Of a stretch of 64,000 bases of DNA, positions 1-9,717 are shown one piece after another (the first letter of the stretch is position 1; the number at the start of each line of letters is the position of its first letter). The notes under the pieces are model-generated. The model was not told the origin of the DNA. It did not search any database and saw only the letters and a program-made list of their open reading frames with translations. Both the position numbers and the translations under genes were made by a program. Source of the DNA: Bog-950 sp044225825 (GTDB lineage Bacteria; Bacteroidota; Bacteroidia; Chitinophagales; LD1); NCBI GenBank assembly GCA_044225825.1, contig JBGAIB010000002.1:496001-560000 (forward strand), in the 5' to 3' direction.

Positions 1-150
1 AAAGGAATCGGTCTTTACCGGATAATACCAGCTAACTACCAGCGTAATGGAATAAGCCATAGCAGTAAGCAGTACCGGAAACAGGATAAGCTGTAACGAC
101 GACAGAAAATTATTGCGTTGAATTTGCGCCTGTATACCTACGTATTCCAC
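1..150 (-). CDS. N-terminus of a probable M48-family zinc metalloprotease (partial)
   Basis: An open frame runs off the left edge on the minus strand. From a GTG at 148-150 it reads VEYVGIQAQIQRNN, then a hydrophobic segment (FLSSLQLILFPVLLTAMAY) that continues to the edge. Many bacterial M48 (HtpX/Ste24-like) membrane proteases begin with a short polar 'GL.T.I..NN' stretch followed by a first membrane helix, and this start resembles that pattern. The catalytic HExxH motif would lie outside the window, so the function is inferred only from the N-terminus. An in-frame stop lies just upstream (184-186), so the start must fall between it and the helix. The alternative ATG at 58-60 would lose most of the helix. 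Confidence 0.45.
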   Translation of the reverse strand, partial: MEYVGIQAQIQRNNFLSSLQLILFPVLLTAMAYSITLVVSWYYPVKTDSF

Positions 151-262
151 ACACGGATTTTGGTATTCCGAACTTAGCGAATTTTAAATACGAAAAGAAG
201 GATATAAAATACCTGCACCGGTTGCAGTGGTAACCGATGCAGGATTTACAATACATGAAAGT

Positions 263-3200
263 TTAGCGAAGAATGGTAATAGAGCCGTTCTTCTGTACTT
301 TTTTATTGTTCAGGTAAGTAACTTGTACGGTATAGGTGTAAACCGCCGGATTCTGCAGCACCCCTTTATAAGTGCCATCCCAGCCGTTAAACTGGTTATC
401 GGTTTCAAACACTAATTCGCCCCAGCGGTTAAATATTTTCAGGTCAAGCGTTTTAATGTCCTGGCCATACACCTTGAACTCATCATTGTTACCATCCCCG
501 TTCGGGCTAAAGGAGTTCGGTATGAATATCGGCTGTTGTTCCTCTATGTCAACATGTACTGTTGCTGTACCATAACAGGTGGAAGTGCCGTTTTGCATAC
601 TAACGGTTACCAGGTAATCGCCACGCTGATACACCGTGATTGTAGGGTTAGGACAATCAATACAGCTTAAACCAAGCGTAGGAGTCCATGCGTAATGCAC
701 ATTTGAGGCATTGAGGTAAGTAACCAACACTTCTCCACCTTCGCCTAAAGGCAGCAACAAGGTATCCGGAGTTACATCTACAACAATAGGCAACGGTTCG
801 GGCACAAATACCGGTATGGTGCTTACGCAGCCAAAGTAGTTGTAAGCGGTAATGGTGTGGTTGCCAGATGAAAGGTCGTAGAAGTCGCCTGAGTATTGCT
901 GAGGGCCGCCATCCATGCTAAACATATAGGGGCCGTTTTGTACGGAGGTGGCTATAATGTGTGCACGGCCATCATTGTAATCGGCGCCGTAACACGAGGT
1001 GGAATCGGCACTGGAGAGGAAGGCATCCGGCGTAGCATCGGGCACGGTAGCCGGCAATGTTTTGGTGCAGCCGTTGTTGTCGGAAACAATTACGCTGTAA
1101 TCACCTACTGCCAGGTCCTGTATCACGCCATTGGTGGTGCTAACAAAGTTTACAAAGTCTTGCGTAGCCGAATAGTTGAAAGGCTGGGTGCCACCCTGCG
1201 CATAAATGGTAATGGTGCCGTTGTGGTCGCCAATACATTTAACGGCGGTAGCCACATAACTAAGTTGCAGGTCGGCAGGTTCGTTTACATTAATGGAGTT
1301 GGTGGCACTACAACTGTTCATGTCCAATACGGTAACGGTGTAAAGTGCCGCTACCAGATTGCCGGCAACAGCGGTGGTTTGCCCGTCACTCCACAAATAA
1401 GTATAAGGTGCTGTACCACCGGTGGCGGTAACTTCTGCCGAACCGTTCGGTGCCTGGTAACACAATGCATCGCTGGCGCTAATACCGGTAGTTAATGCCG
1501 CAGGTTCAGTTATAGTATAAGTCTGAGAAGCTACACAGCCGTTTGCATCGGTTGCGGTAACACTAACCGGGCCTGCACTCAAGCCGGTAACGGTAGTGCC
1601 GGTGCCGCCGGTACTCCAATTATAGGTATAACCTGCTCCCGGTGTACCTCCGTTAGCAGTTACCGTTAGTTCTCCATCGTTGCCGCCTGCACAGGAAACA
1701 TCCTTTTGATTAGCTAAGCTAACGGTAAGCGCGGCAGGTTCCGAGATAATTAAACTGGCGCTTACGTTGCAGTTAACGTCGGTAACTACCACAGTAACCT
1801 GTCCCGCAGATAATCCGCTTACCGTATTGCTGGCCTGCGGGCCGGTATTGTTCCAGTTATAGGCGTAAGGCGGTGTGCCGTTTGTAACGGTTACCGTTGC
1901 GGTGCCATCGTTACCGCCATTGCAACTAACATCGGTATGAGCTACTGTAAAGGTTAAAGCCGCCGGTTGATTTACCGTATAAACATCGGTAGCCGTGCAG
2001 CCTTTATTATCGGTTACGATTACAGTATAGGTGTCAGCTCCTAGGCCGGTAATGGTTTGGCCGGTGTAGGTTTGCCCGCTGCCCTGTTGGGTCCAGTTGT
2101 AAGTGTAACCGCCATTGCCACCTGTAGGGTTAGCGGTAATGCTTCCGCTATTAGGGGTACTGCAAAGTACATCCTGCACTACGGGCGCATTAAAAGTTAT
2201 TATAGTCGGCTCCGCAACTACGTAGGAAGCCGAACTTGAACAACCGTTAATATCGGTAGCTGTTACTGAATAAGTTCCGGCAATCAAACCGCTGATGGTG
2301 TTGGTAGTGGCCGTGTTACTCCAGGTAACGCTGATAGCACTGGTACCGCCGCTGGTGCTGATTGTTATGGAACCATCGTTACCGCCGTTACAACTAACAT
2401 CTATCAAGGCTTGTTGGGTTATTATTATGGCATTTGCAGATGCACCTACCGTATAGGAAGCCGTGGCGGTACAATTGCTGCCGTCAGTTGCAGTAACGAT
2501 ATAGTTGCCGGGTGCAAGGCCTGCAACAAAGCTGCCGGTAGCGCTATTGCTCCAGCTAAAGTTTATTACCCCTGTGCCGCCTGCGGCGCTTACCTGAATA
2601 CTGCCACCGGTGTTACAGGTAGCGTCGGTAATGTTTGGTGCTCCAAATACAATAGCGGTTGGTTCGGTTATGGTATAGCTACCGGTAACGCTGCATAGTA
2701 CATTGTCGGTAACGGTTACCGTATAAGTTGCAGCTGTTAGGCCGGCTATAGTAGGGCTGCTGTTGCTATTGCTCCAGTTATAAATAAATGGAGGTTGACC
2801 GCCGTTAGGCGTAACAGTTATGGAACCGTCGTTGCCGGCATTGCAGGTTACATTGGTTACTACATCGGTAAGCGTAAAGCCTGGCGCTACCGTTACTGTT
2901 GCGGTGGCTGTACCGGAGCAGCTGTTGGCATCGGTGCCGGTAACAGTATAAACCGTAGTGGCTGCCGGTGTAACGGTGTTAGCTGCGGTAGTTGCGCCAT
3001 CGCTCCACAGGTAGGTAACCCCGCCGCTTGCAGTAAGTGTGGCAGGCAAACCGCCACAAACAGTAACAGTAGCAGGATTGATAGTTACTGTAGGATTAGT
3101 ATTTACTGTAATTTGTTGAGTAGCAGTACCGGTGCAGGTGTTGGCATCAGTAACGGTAACATCGTAGCTGGTAGTAGCTGCGGGAGTTACGGTAATAGCT

Positions 3201-6166
3201 GCTGTAGTTTCGGTGGTGCTCCACACATACGATACGCCGCCACTGGCGGTTAAGGTGCTGCTGTTCCCTTCACAAATGGCTGCCGGTGCCGGATTAATTA
3301 CAGCAACGGGATTAGCATTTACGGTAACGGTACCCGAAGCAGTAGCTGTACAGGTATTCGCATCGGTTACTGTTACCGTATACGTGGTAGTAGTTGTAGG
3401 ATTAACAGTTATAGCTGCCGTGGTTTCGGTAGTGCTCCATACATAACCGGTACCTCCCGAAGCGGTAAGTGTGGTAGTGCCTCCATTGCATATTGCTACG
3501 GTGGCAGGATTTACAGCGGCGGGCGGTGCCGTATTTACGGTTACTGTGGCTGTTGCAGTGGCCGTGCAGGATGGCCCGCTGCTGGCAGTTACCGTGTAAG
3601 TGGTAGTACTGGCAGGGCTCACGGAAATAGCCGCCGTGGTTTCTGTGGTGCTCCAGGTATAGCTGCTGCCTCCTGAAGCTGTAAGGGTGGTAGACTGACC
3701 GGGACAGATAGCTACCGTTGCGGGCGTAATGGAAGGTGCAACGCCGGCCGTTACAGCCACAGTAGTGGTGGCACTTGCGGTGCATCCGCCGCTGTAGGTA
3801 ACAGTAACATCATAATTGCCCGCCATGGCAGTGGTGGCGCCGTTAATTGTTGGATTTTGGGTAACATCGGTAAAACCGTTTGGTCCGCTCCAGCTATAGC
3901 TGGTGCCGGCCGGTGTTACATCCAGGCTAATGGTACCACCAACGCAATAAGGACCGGTATTGTTGGCTGTTGCGCTGCCCCCTGAACTGGACGGCACTAT
4001 CACGTTACCTGTAGTGGTACAGCCGCTGGCATCCGTAACAGTTACATAGTATTGCCCTGCAGGAAGATTGCTGAGGGTGTGTGCCCCGGCTACACCTGTG
4101 GCTGTACCTACTGTAACACCGCTGTTGTCGGCCCATGTATAACTATAGGGAGCAAACGCCGAACCCGGCGTTGCTGTAGCAGTGCCGTTGTTAAGTCCGC
4201 AACTGGTGGAAGTAGCGGTAAGCGTAGGTATAGGACAACACGATAGAGTGCTGTTGAAGTTCACAATGGGGTCGTTACCACAACCCGTACTGCTCCAGGA
4301 GCCTGACTCGTAATCGCCCAGGGTATTGATCGCCACATTCAAGCTGGCACCGTTATTACAGCCACCGGCGTTCATGGTGCTGATGCGCCAGCAGAAAGTG
4401 GTTGGACAGGCAGTGCCTACCCCCTGGTCGCCGAAGTTGTTACCGGGGTTACCGTCCACAACCCCACTGGCGTTACCCGAGGATGTTTCGTAAAAAAATC
4501 CGGGACCATAGGTAGTGCCTGAGAAGGTTCCTGTTACGCTGTTATAAAATCCCCACGAAGCACCGGCGGTAGTTGCACAGGAGGCAGGGATAGATGTAGG
4601 TGAAAGTGTGCTTATATCCCAACCGGGACCAAAATTAAGATCTACGCCATGCAGCCAGTTAGCCGCGGTTTGGTTGTAGTTGGAAACTGTAAAGCAGAAT
4701 GTTACGGTTGTGCCCGGCTGATACGTACCATTGGTAGGTGGTGGAGTTACCGTTAAATCGTTTTGCAGTAAACAGGCATCGCAATCGTAGTTGTTTTTTA
4801 TGGAAAGGGTAAAGTTGCCCTGGTCAAGCGGGTTAGCACCTGAAATTTGCAGGTAATAAACGTCGTTCGGCGTAATAGGTGCAAAAGTTTGCAGGCTCAG
4901 GTTACCGCCGCTACCCTGAAAACAGGCAATTGGTAACAGGGCGTTACAGTTGTTGCCGTTGTACAAACTCACGTTAGGTGTGTTCAGCGGATCGGCGGCA
5001 TCGCTGGTGATAGACAGTTGCAATTGTGTACCTGATGCAGTAAAGCGGTACCATACATCCGATGCAGGCGCTGCGCAACCTACAGCCACCGAATACGGAC
5101 TACCGGCAGTGGCACCAACATTGGAAAGGTTAAAAGTGGCCGTTGCTCCCTGCGACAGAGGCTGTGTGCCGTTACAGGTGGGCGGAGTTGGTAAAGTGCC
5201 CAGATTGCAGGCATTTATACAGTCATCAGGTACCGGGGAAAGACAGGCATTGCTGGGTGGAGGCGGTGGTGCGGTGTTATCGTACACGCACAACGAAAAG
5301 GTGCCGTTGTTATCGCCGCCATATTCCCAAAAACGGATGTAGATAGTGCTGCCCGGCACTAAACCTGTTAAACTAAGCATCGGCATTAAGCCGTTTGCAC
5401 TTCCATCATCATCACATTGTACCAGGGTAAGCGGTCCGGAGCAGGAGGCACCAGTGTAAACCGCCATACCACCATCGGTAATAACGCCTGTGTTGGCATC
5501 CAGTGTCAGGTTGCCCGAAGCCGGTACCACGGCACTAAACCAAACATCACCGCTTACATAATTGGCACAACCGGGGGCTGGTACACCGGCAGTAGCGCCT
5601 GCCCCTGCGTTGGTATATTGCGTATAGTTACAAGTAGTGCCTACCGTAACCGGTAAAGCGCCGCAGGGGTCGTCGTTTGTTACAGGTGGTGGTGGCGGCA
5701 CATCGTAGGCGCAGATAGAGAAGGTGCCGTTATTATCTCCGCCGTATTCCCAGAACCGAATGTAAATAGTGCTGCCGGGTGTTAGGCCGTTTAAGCTCAA
5801 ATATGGCATCAAACCGTTGGCACTGTTATCATCATCGCATTGTAAGAGCGTAAATGGGCCACTGCAGGAGGTGGCTGTATAAACCGCCATCCCACCATCG
5901 GTAATTACACCACTGTTGGCGTCCAGCGTAATATTGCCATCGGCCGGTACCACGGCGCTAAACCATACGTCGCCGCTTACATAGTTCGCACAACCGGGAG
6001 CCGGAACACCCGTTGTTGAAGTCGCAGCGGCATTCGTATATTGATTGAAACTGCAACTAGCGCCCACCGTTAAAGGTATAGCACTGCAGGGGTCATCATT
6101 GGCAGGTTGTGCCAGCGCGGAAAGTGCGGTGAAACAAGCAAAAAAGAGAATAGATATGCGCCTCAT
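263..6166 (-). CDS. Giant SprB-type surface adhesin with T9SS type B (CHU_C) sorting domain
   Basis: The product is about 1967 residues. I chose the ATG at 6166 because it places a clean signal peptide (MRRISILFFACFTALSALAQ) at the N-terminus. Two related domains of about 135 residues follow, each starting NDDPC and containing QYTNA. Next comes a third divergent copy, then four to five Ig-like repeats (ATVAICPGQSTTLTASGG type), then about ten SprB-type repeats (DVSCNGGNDGS...YNWS...GLSAG). The last 90 residues are the gliding-motility C-terminal domain, with FIPNSFSPNGDGNNDEF and FNRWGELVFE, which directs export by T9SS. Such proteins are surface adhesins moved or anchored by the gliding/T9SS machinery. 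The final 300 residues nearly match those of the protein at 28440-33656, so the two are recent paralogues or have exchanged sequence. No PorP/SprF gene is adjacent on this side. Confidence 0.9.
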   Translation of the reverse strand: MRRISILFFACFTALSALAQPANDDPCSAIPLTVGASCSFNQYTNAAATSTTGVPAPGCANYVSGDVWFSAVVPADGNITLDANSGVITDGGMAVYTATSCSGPFTLLQCDDDNSANGLMPYLSLNGLTPGSTIYIRFWEYGGDNNGTFSICAYDVPPPPPVTNDDPCGALPVTVGTTCNYTQYTNAGAGATAGVPAPGCANYVSGDVWFSAVVPASGNLTLDANTGVITDGGMAVYTGASCSGPLTLVQCDDDGSANGLMPMLSLTGLVPGSTIYIRFWEYGGDNNGTFSLCVYDNTAPPPPPSNACLSPVPDDCINACNLGTLPTPPTCNGTQPLSQGATATFNLSNVGATAGSPYSVAVGCAAPASDVWYRFTASGTQLQLSITSDAADPLNTPNVSLYNGNNCNALLPIACFQGSGGNLSLQTFAPITPNDVYYLQISGANPLDQGNFTLSIKNNYDCDACLLQNDLTVTPPPTNGTYQPGTTVTFCFTVSNYNQTAANWLHGVDLNFGPGWDISTLSPTSIPASCATTAGASWGFYNSVTGTFSGTTYGPGFFYETSSGNASGVVDGNPGNNFGDQGVGTACPTTFCWRISTMNAGGCNNGASLNVAINTLGDYESGSWSSTGCGNDPIVNFNSTLSCCPIPTLTATSTSCGLNNGTATATPGSAFAPYSYTWADNSGVTVGTATGVAGAHTLSNLPAGQYYVTVTDASGCTTTGNVIVPSSSGGSATANNTGPYCVGGTISLDVTPAGTSYSWSGPNGFTDVTQNPTINGATTAMAGNYDVTVTYSGGCTASATTTVAVTAGVAPSITPATVAICPGQSTTLTASGGSSYTWSTTETTAAISVSPASTTTYTVTASSGPSCTATATATVTVNTAPPAAVNPATVAICNGGTTTLTASGGTGYVWSTTETTAAITVNPTTTTTYTVTVTDANTCTATASGTVTVNANPVAVINPAPAAICEGNSSTLTASGGVSYVWSTTETTAAITVTPAATTSYDVTVTDANTCTGTATQQITVNTNPTVTINPATVTVCGGLPATLTASGGVTYLWSDGATTAANTVTPAATTVYTVTGTDANSCSGTATATVTVAPGFTLTDVVTNVTCNAGNDGSITVTPNGGQPPFIYNWSNSNSSPTIAGLTAATYTVTVTDNVLCSVTGSYTITEPTAIVFGAPNITDATCNTGGSIQVSAAGGTGVINFSWSNSATGSFVAGLAPGNYIVTATDGSNCTATASYTVGASANAIIITQQALIDVSCNGGNDGSITISTSGGTSAISVTWSNTATTNTISGLIAGTYSVTATDINGCSSSASYVVAEPTIITFNAPVVQDVLCSTPNSGSITANPTGGNGGYTYNWTQQGSGQTYTGQTITGLGADTYTVIVTDNKGCTATDVYTVNQPAALTFTVAHTDVSCNGGNDGTATVTVTNGTPPYAYNWNNTGPQASNTVSGLSAGQVTVVVTDVNCNVSASLIISEPAALTVSLANQKDVSCAGGNDGELTVTANGGTPGAGYTYNWSTGGTGTTVTGLSAGPVSVTATDANGCVASQTYTITEPAALTTGISASDALCYQAPNGSAEVTATGGTAPYTYLWSDGQTTAVAGNLVAALYTVTVLDMNSCSATNSINVNEPADLQLSYVATAVKCIGDHNGTITIYAQGGTQPFNYSATQDFVNFVSTTNGVIQDLAVGDYSVIVSDNNGCTKTLPATVPDATPDAFLSSADSTSCYGADYNDGRAHIIATSVQNGPYMFSMDGGPQQYSGDFYDLSSGNHTITAYNYFGCVSTIPVFVPEPLPIVVDVTPDTLLLPLGEGGEVLVTYLNASNVHYAWTPTLGLSCIDCPNPTITVYQRGDYLVTVSMQNGTSTCYGTATVHVDIEEQQPIFIPNSFSPNGDGNNDEFKVYGQDIKTLDLKIFNRWGELVFETDNQFNGWDGTYKGVLQNPAVYTYTVQVTYLNNKKVQKNGSITILR

Positions 6167-6283
6167 CAGAATAGTGCAAGTGAACAAATTGTGCCCGTAG
6201 TTTTATATAGATGTAAAACCAGTCAGTAAAGTTGCCACATTTACTGTTAAAGCACAAATTCATAAACTCCGAAACTACAGAGG

Positions 6284-6562
6284 TCAATCAGCCGGTTTGG
6301 TTTTAACCAGCGAGCGGATAAGCCCAACAAGGGCTACCAGGCTCCAAACGCCTTCCAGCACTACAAACGGTAAGTAGTTGATAATCACTGCGGCAGCGCA
6401 GGCAAGAGCAGCGCCAATAAAGTTCAACAACAGGTATACCTTGCTATCCATTTTAAGCCAGCCTACCAGGTTTAGCAGGAAGGCAATTAACAAAATGGCT
6501 ACTCCGTTTATGCCAATAAGATCGGAGCCTGTAAAGCCGGCTATATCTGTGTTTCCGTCCAT
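6284..6562 (-). CDS. Small membrane protein, CBU_0592-like
   Basis: A 92-residue protein with three predicted membrane helices. An N-terminal GINGVAILLIAFLLNLVGWL helix is followed by MDSKVYLLLNFIGAALACAAAVI and VLEGVWSLVALVGLIRSL. The layout (helix, short polar loop, 'YLLLNFIGA', then a helix containing 'E..W...AL.GLIR') resembles the CBU_0592 family of small membrane proteins, whose role is unknown. Its start lies inside the 3' end of the upstream gene (22-bp overlap with the gene ending at 6541), which suggests translational coupling and a shared transcript. The family assignment is from pattern memory; the membrane topology is visible in the sequence. Confidence 0.6.
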   Translation of the reverse strand: MDGNTDIAGFTGSDLIGINGVAILLIAFLLNLVGWLKMDSKVYLLLNFIGAALACAAAVIINYLPFVVLEGVWSLVALVGLIRSLVKTKPAD

Positions 6563-6894
6563 TCGTTAAAAAGTTCGTTGATGAAAAGATTTTCCTCTTT
6601 TGAAATATGGTTATCTGCCTTAGCCAGCTGAATGGCAAATTTTATCAATTCGTTGCGTTCATGCTCCGTGCTGTCCTCGTAAAAATCGGCCATACACTTT
6701 TGAAAATGAATCATATAGTCCTGCGGATCAAGGCTGCTGAGCACTTCAACTTCCTTATCCAGGTTTACATGAAAAGGGAATTGTCCCGCTATCCATTCAC
6801 GTATTACCAAATCTTCTGCAGCATTAAAACTGTGATCAACGGCACTTAGTATCATCAACAAATGGTAGCCGGCTACAGGTTTATTCTTCTTCAT
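6541..6894 (-). CDS. TerB-like small acidic cytoplasmic protein
   Basis: A 117-residue protein. I chose the ATG at 6894 because the longer open frame adds a low-complexity N-terminus without homology-like features. The helical sequence (AEDLVIREWIAGQFPF, HERNELIKFAIQLAKADNHISKEENLFINELFNEW) has the look of a TerB/DUF533-type fold, with acidic 'AD..IS.EE..FI' segments that resemble the TerB metal-binding loops. There is no signal peptide, so it is probably cytosolic. It overlaps the start of the downstream small membrane protein by 22 bp, which implies co-expression. TerB domains usually act with membrane partners, and that would fit the pairing, but the function here is inference. Confidence 0.55.
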   Translation of the reverse strand: MKKNKPVAGYHLLMILSAVDHSFNAAEDLVIREWIAGQFPFHVNLDKEVEVLSSLDPQDYMIHFQKCMADFYEDSTEHERNELIKFAIQLAKADNHISKEENLFINELFNEWTETQI

Positions 6895-7054
6895 CTTATC
6901 AGGTTTTGTTTTTCTGTAATCTGTTTTTTGTTGTACGAAGGTATAACCACTGTTGTTTAAAGTTACGGCAAACTTTGGCACTTGCAAGCAGTTAACGCTA
7001 AACAGGTGCAATTAATAGTAAAATAACCTAACTTGCGCGGGTAAATATCTACCC

Positions 7055-7522
7055 ATGAACCGGAAATTGTGTATTCCACTCTGTTTCCTGCTGGTACTGT
7101 GTGCATCTCCCCGATTAATAGCACAAGGCGGCAAATACGAGGGCGATGCGCTGGTAAGTTTTTTAGGCAAAGCCAGCACCAGTCAGGAGTTGAAGGAGTT
7201 AAAGGCCAGTTACAATTGCGAAATGGCCAACGAGGAGCATTATCTCTCCAAGGCAGGTATCGAACTTATTTTACGGCAAGGGGTGTTAAACGAAGTGCAT
7301 TTTTATGCCAGTAGTGCTGTGTACGGTCACTTTAAGGGGCAACTGCCTAATAAACTGCGCTTTGGTATGCTACCCAGCGAGGTAAAAAAGATTTTAGGCA
7401 AACCTACCGCCAGCTACAACAGCGGTTACTGCGAATTTGAGTTACCTACCTGTGTACTTTCGTGCTGGTTCGAAAGTGGTAAGTTAGAGCAGATTGGAAT
7501 TGCCTTGAAAGGTGCCATCTAG
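7055..7522 (+). CDS. Secreted protein of unknown function
   Basis: A 155-residue protein with a signal peptide (MNRKLCIPLCFLLVLCASPRLIAQG). The C-terminal half carries LRFGMLPSEVKKILGKPTASY followed by beta-type sequence (YCEFELPTCVLSCWFESGKLEQIGI). 'G.S..EV..ILGKP' followed by strands is characteristic of BamE/SmpA-like and related small folds. Here it probably marks a small periplasmic domain, not a true BamE, because the usual lipobox is missing. It contains five cysteines after the signal peptide. It is transcribed divergently from the TerB-like gene and lies 50 bp before the lipoprotein gene at 7573. I cannot name a function. Confidence 0.6.
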   Translation: MNRKLCIPLCFLLVLCASPRLIAQGGKYEGDALVSFLGKASTSQELKELKASYNCEMANEEHYLSKAGIELILRQGVLNEVHFYASSAVYGHFKGQLPNKLRFGMLPSEVKKILGKPTASYNSGYCEFELPTCVLSCWFESGKLEQIGIALKGAI

Positions 7523-7572
7523 GCGGGCAATTACTATTTCTACAAGTTCCTTGTTCTGCTACCTTCGCAAAC

Positions 7573-8109
7573 ATGAAACGTCTTTCAATTCTGTTTATGT
7601 GTTGTTGCCTGGCTGTTGTGCCCGGGTGCAAAAAACTGCACGAACTCACGCAGTTTAATATGGACTATGATAGCGATTACACCTACAGTGCTGGGTTGCC
7701 TATAAACCTGCCCGTTACGCTTAACTCGCCGGATGTAACTACCAACAGCGAACAGGAGTTTGCCATCAACGATACCCGTAAGGACCTGATAGAAAGTATC
7801 AAAGCTACGCAACTGAAACTAACCATCAGCTCGCCGGTTGGTAAAACATTTTCGTTTTTAAAAGAGGTGCGCATCTACATTTTGGCCGATGGTTTACCTG
7901 AAACAGAGGTGGCCGAAAAACTTGCTATCGATAATACGGTTGGCGGCGAACTACCCCTAACCGTATTTGATGTGGAACTGAAGGATTACATAAAAGCCGA
8001 TAAGTTTAAACTAAAGGTTGTTAGTACCACCGATGAAATATTGACGGGTGATGTGCAGGTACACATTTACACCAACTTTTTTGTTGACGCAAAAATTCTG
8101 GGTTTCTGA
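7573..8109 (+). CDS. Lipoprotein of unknown function
   Basis: A 178-residue lipoprotein: the signal MKRLSILFMCCCLAVVPGC ends in a lipobox (VPGC), so the mature protein starts at Cys19, followed by KKLHE. The rest is beta-rich without a motif that I recognise (LPVTLNSPDVTTNSEQEF, LKLTISSPVGKTFSFLKEVRIYIL, KFKLKVVSTTDEIL); the pattern is that of an immunoglobulin-like sandwich. A -7-like TACCTTCG lies at 7560-7567, only 6 bp before the ATG, so the leader would be very short. Its stop codon overlaps the ATG of the epimerase gene by one base (TGATG), indicating a two-gene transcript. Confidence 0.65.
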   Translation: MKRLSILFMCCCLAVVPGCKKLHELTQFNMDYDSDYTYSAGLPINLPVTLNSPDVTTNSEQEFAINDTRKDLIESIKATQLKLTISSPVGKTFSFLKEVRIYILADGLPETEVAEKLAIDNTVGGELPLTVFDVELKDYIKADKFKLKVVSTTDEILTGDVQVHIYTNFFVDAKILGF

Positions 8110-9080
8110 TGAATAAGATACTGCTTTTGGGTGGTACCATGTTTGTGGGCCGCACCCTAACTGAAAAGCTGAAAAATGATGGACGTTATGATGTAACCCT
8201 GTTCAACCGGGGCAAAAGCAACGCCGGACTTTTTACAGATGTAAAGCAACTGCATGGCAACCGCGAAACAGATGATATAGACAAGGTAGCGCAACAGGAT
8301 TGGGATGTGGTGATTGACTTTAGCGGTTATTACCCTATTACTTTTCAGCAGCTGCTGGAGAAATGGAAAGGAAAAGTAGGCCGCTATATTTTTATCTCTA
8401 CTGTATCGGTATACGATTTTGTGCGGAACGGCAATGCCGAAATTACAGAGCTAAGCCCGGTGCTGGCCTGCACGGAGGAACAAAAGGTAAGCCGGTTACC
8501 GGATGCCTATGGCGAAAAGAAAGCAGAGATGGAGCGGATACTGCTGGGCCACGAGGAGATGGATAAGATCATCTTTAGACCCAGTTTTATAAGCGGAAAA
8601 TATGATTGGACCGAGCGCTTTTATTATTGGATTTGGCGCGTACAGCAAGGAGGCAAGTTTATTTACCCCAGCACGCACGATTATTTTACCAGCATAACCT
8701 TTGGCGATGATCTGGCGAATGCCTTGTACCTGGCCATAGAGGGGCCTCACAGTGTAAACGTTTACAACGCTATATCGGTAAAGCACAACAAGCTCGTGCA
8801 CTTTATTGAAACTACCGCGCGGTTATTGGCTAAGCCTGTTGAACTGGTAAGATGGGAAGAAGGGCGGGTAGAAACTGCCCTGCATAACGGCGACTTTCCG
8901 TTATTTACCGGAAGTGATATGTGTGCCGATGACCATTTGTTTAAAGCCGATTTTCCGTTTACCCCTAAACCCTATGAGCAGGAAATACAGGATATGATAG
9001 ATGTAGCAGCACTAGCCGGTTGGCCAGAACCCAGGGCCGGAATGCGGCGCGAAAAAGAGCTGCGTTTAATTTCGGGTTAG
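8109..9080 (+). CDS. NAD(P)-dependent epimerase/dehydratase, extended SDR family
   Basis: A 323-residue Rossmann-fold protein. The dinucleotide motif GGTMFVG lies at residues 8-14 and the catalytic-type YxxxK is Y134-K138 (YGEKK), preceded by the strand RYIFISTVSVYD. The GGTxFVGR start and overall length fit the NAD-dependent epimerase branch that includes chloroplast CSP41-like and nucleoside-sugar epimerase proteins. The substrate cannot be read from the sequence. It starts on the last base of the upstream lipoprotein gene, so translation is probably coupled, although the two products sit in different compartments. Confidence 0.8.
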   Translation: MNKILLLGGTMFVGRTLTEKLKNDGRYDVTLFNRGKSNAGLFTDVKQLHGNRETDDIDKVAQQDWDVVIDFSGYYPITFQQLLEKWKGKVGRYIFISTVSVYDFVRNGNAEITELSPVLACTEEQKVSRLPDAYGEKKAEMERILLGHEEMDKIIFRPSFISGKYDWTERFYYWIWRVQQGGKFIYPSTHDYFTSITFGDDLANALYLAIEGPHSVNVYNAISVKHNKLVHFIETTARLLAKPVELVRWEEGRVETALHNGDFPLFTGSDMCADDHLFKADFPFTPKPYEQEIQDMIDVAALAGWPEPRAGMRREKELRLISG

Positions 9081-9144
9081 CGAACTTTTTGAGTTTTTTA
9101 ATTTCAAAAGTGTTCTATTTTAGTAGAGTTGAAAAACCAACTAT

Positions 9145-9513
9145 ATGGCTACAAAAAAGAAGAGCAAAAAGCCGGCTAAAAAAGCCGCTAAAAAAGCAGT
9201 TGCACCTAAGAAAAAGGTAGTTGCTAAAAAGGCAAAGAAGGCAGCAAAAAAAGCGGCACCTAAAAAGGCCGTAAAAAAAGCGAAGAAGGCTGCTAAGCCC
9301 GCCGCTAAAAAAGTTGTAAAAAAGGCGGCTAAGCCTGCGGCTAAAAAAGCAGTAAAAAAAGTAGCTAAGCCTGTTGCTAAAAAACCTGCCAAAAAGATAG
9401 CTAAGCCGGCTGCTAAAAAACCGGCTCCGGTTGCCGCACCGGTGGTTAGCACCCCCGCTCCACAGCCTGAGCAAACCAACGTGACCGAGAACGGTCAGAG
9501 CACGTTGTTTTAG
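9145..9513 (+). CDS. Lysine/alanine-rich histone H1-like protein
   Basis: A 122-residue, extremely basic protein built of PAKKAAKK/KKAVKK-type repeats across residues 5-95, followed by a short non-basic tail (APVVSTPAPQPEQTNVTENGQSTLF). The composition matches bacterial histone H1-like (Hc1/AlgP-type) proteins, which bind DNA or RNA without sequence specificity. The start MATKKKSKK is shared with the second basic protein at 9718, so the two are probably paralogous at the N-terminus. Low-complexity DNA of this type is prone to changes in repeat number. A strong terminator follows immediately. Confidence 0.75.
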   Translation: MATKKKSKKPAKKAAKKAVAPKKKVVAKKAKKAAKKAAPKKAVKKAKKAAKPAAKKVVKKAAKPAAKKAVKKVAKPVAKKPAKKIAKPAAKKPAPVAAPVVSTPAPQPEQTNVTENGQSTLF

Positions 9514-9535
9514 TATATCGTATTAACTTAATGTG

Positions 9536-9581
9536 TGCCTTGCTTTCGGGAACTTGTTTCCGGATGCAGGGCATTTTTTTT
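9536..9581 (+). terminator. Intrinsic terminator after the histone-like gene
   Basis: TGCCTTGC (9536-9543) pairs with GCAGGGCA (9566-9573) with one G-U pair, and an inner stem GGGAA/TTTCC closes a CTTG loop. A run of eight T follows (9574-9581). It lies 22 bp after the stop of the gene ending at 9513. Confidence 0.85.
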
Positions 9582-9717
9582 ACAATACGGCTCTTACAGA
9601 GGCGGATTCCTTTAACCGCTGGCGCCAAAAAGGAGTGGTAATAATTTGATGGGGCACCCGTTTTAATTACAGAGGATATGTTAAATAAGCCCTCTGCAAC
9701 CAGTTAAAATCTTCTTT

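Noticed and set aside
2795..3253. Plus-strand open frame of 152 residues inside the first adhesin
   Set aside because: It is antisense to the SprB/Ig-like repeats. Its Gly/Cys-rich composition is the mirror of the Thr/Ala/Asn-rich repeat codons, and similar frames occur opposite every repeat block.
9115..9479. Minus-strand frames rich in Phe/Leu/Ala opposite the histone-like gene
   Set aside because: They are shadows of AAA/GCT/AAG repeats, and the hydrophobic composition follows from the lysine/alanine codons. The plus-strand product is the plausible one.
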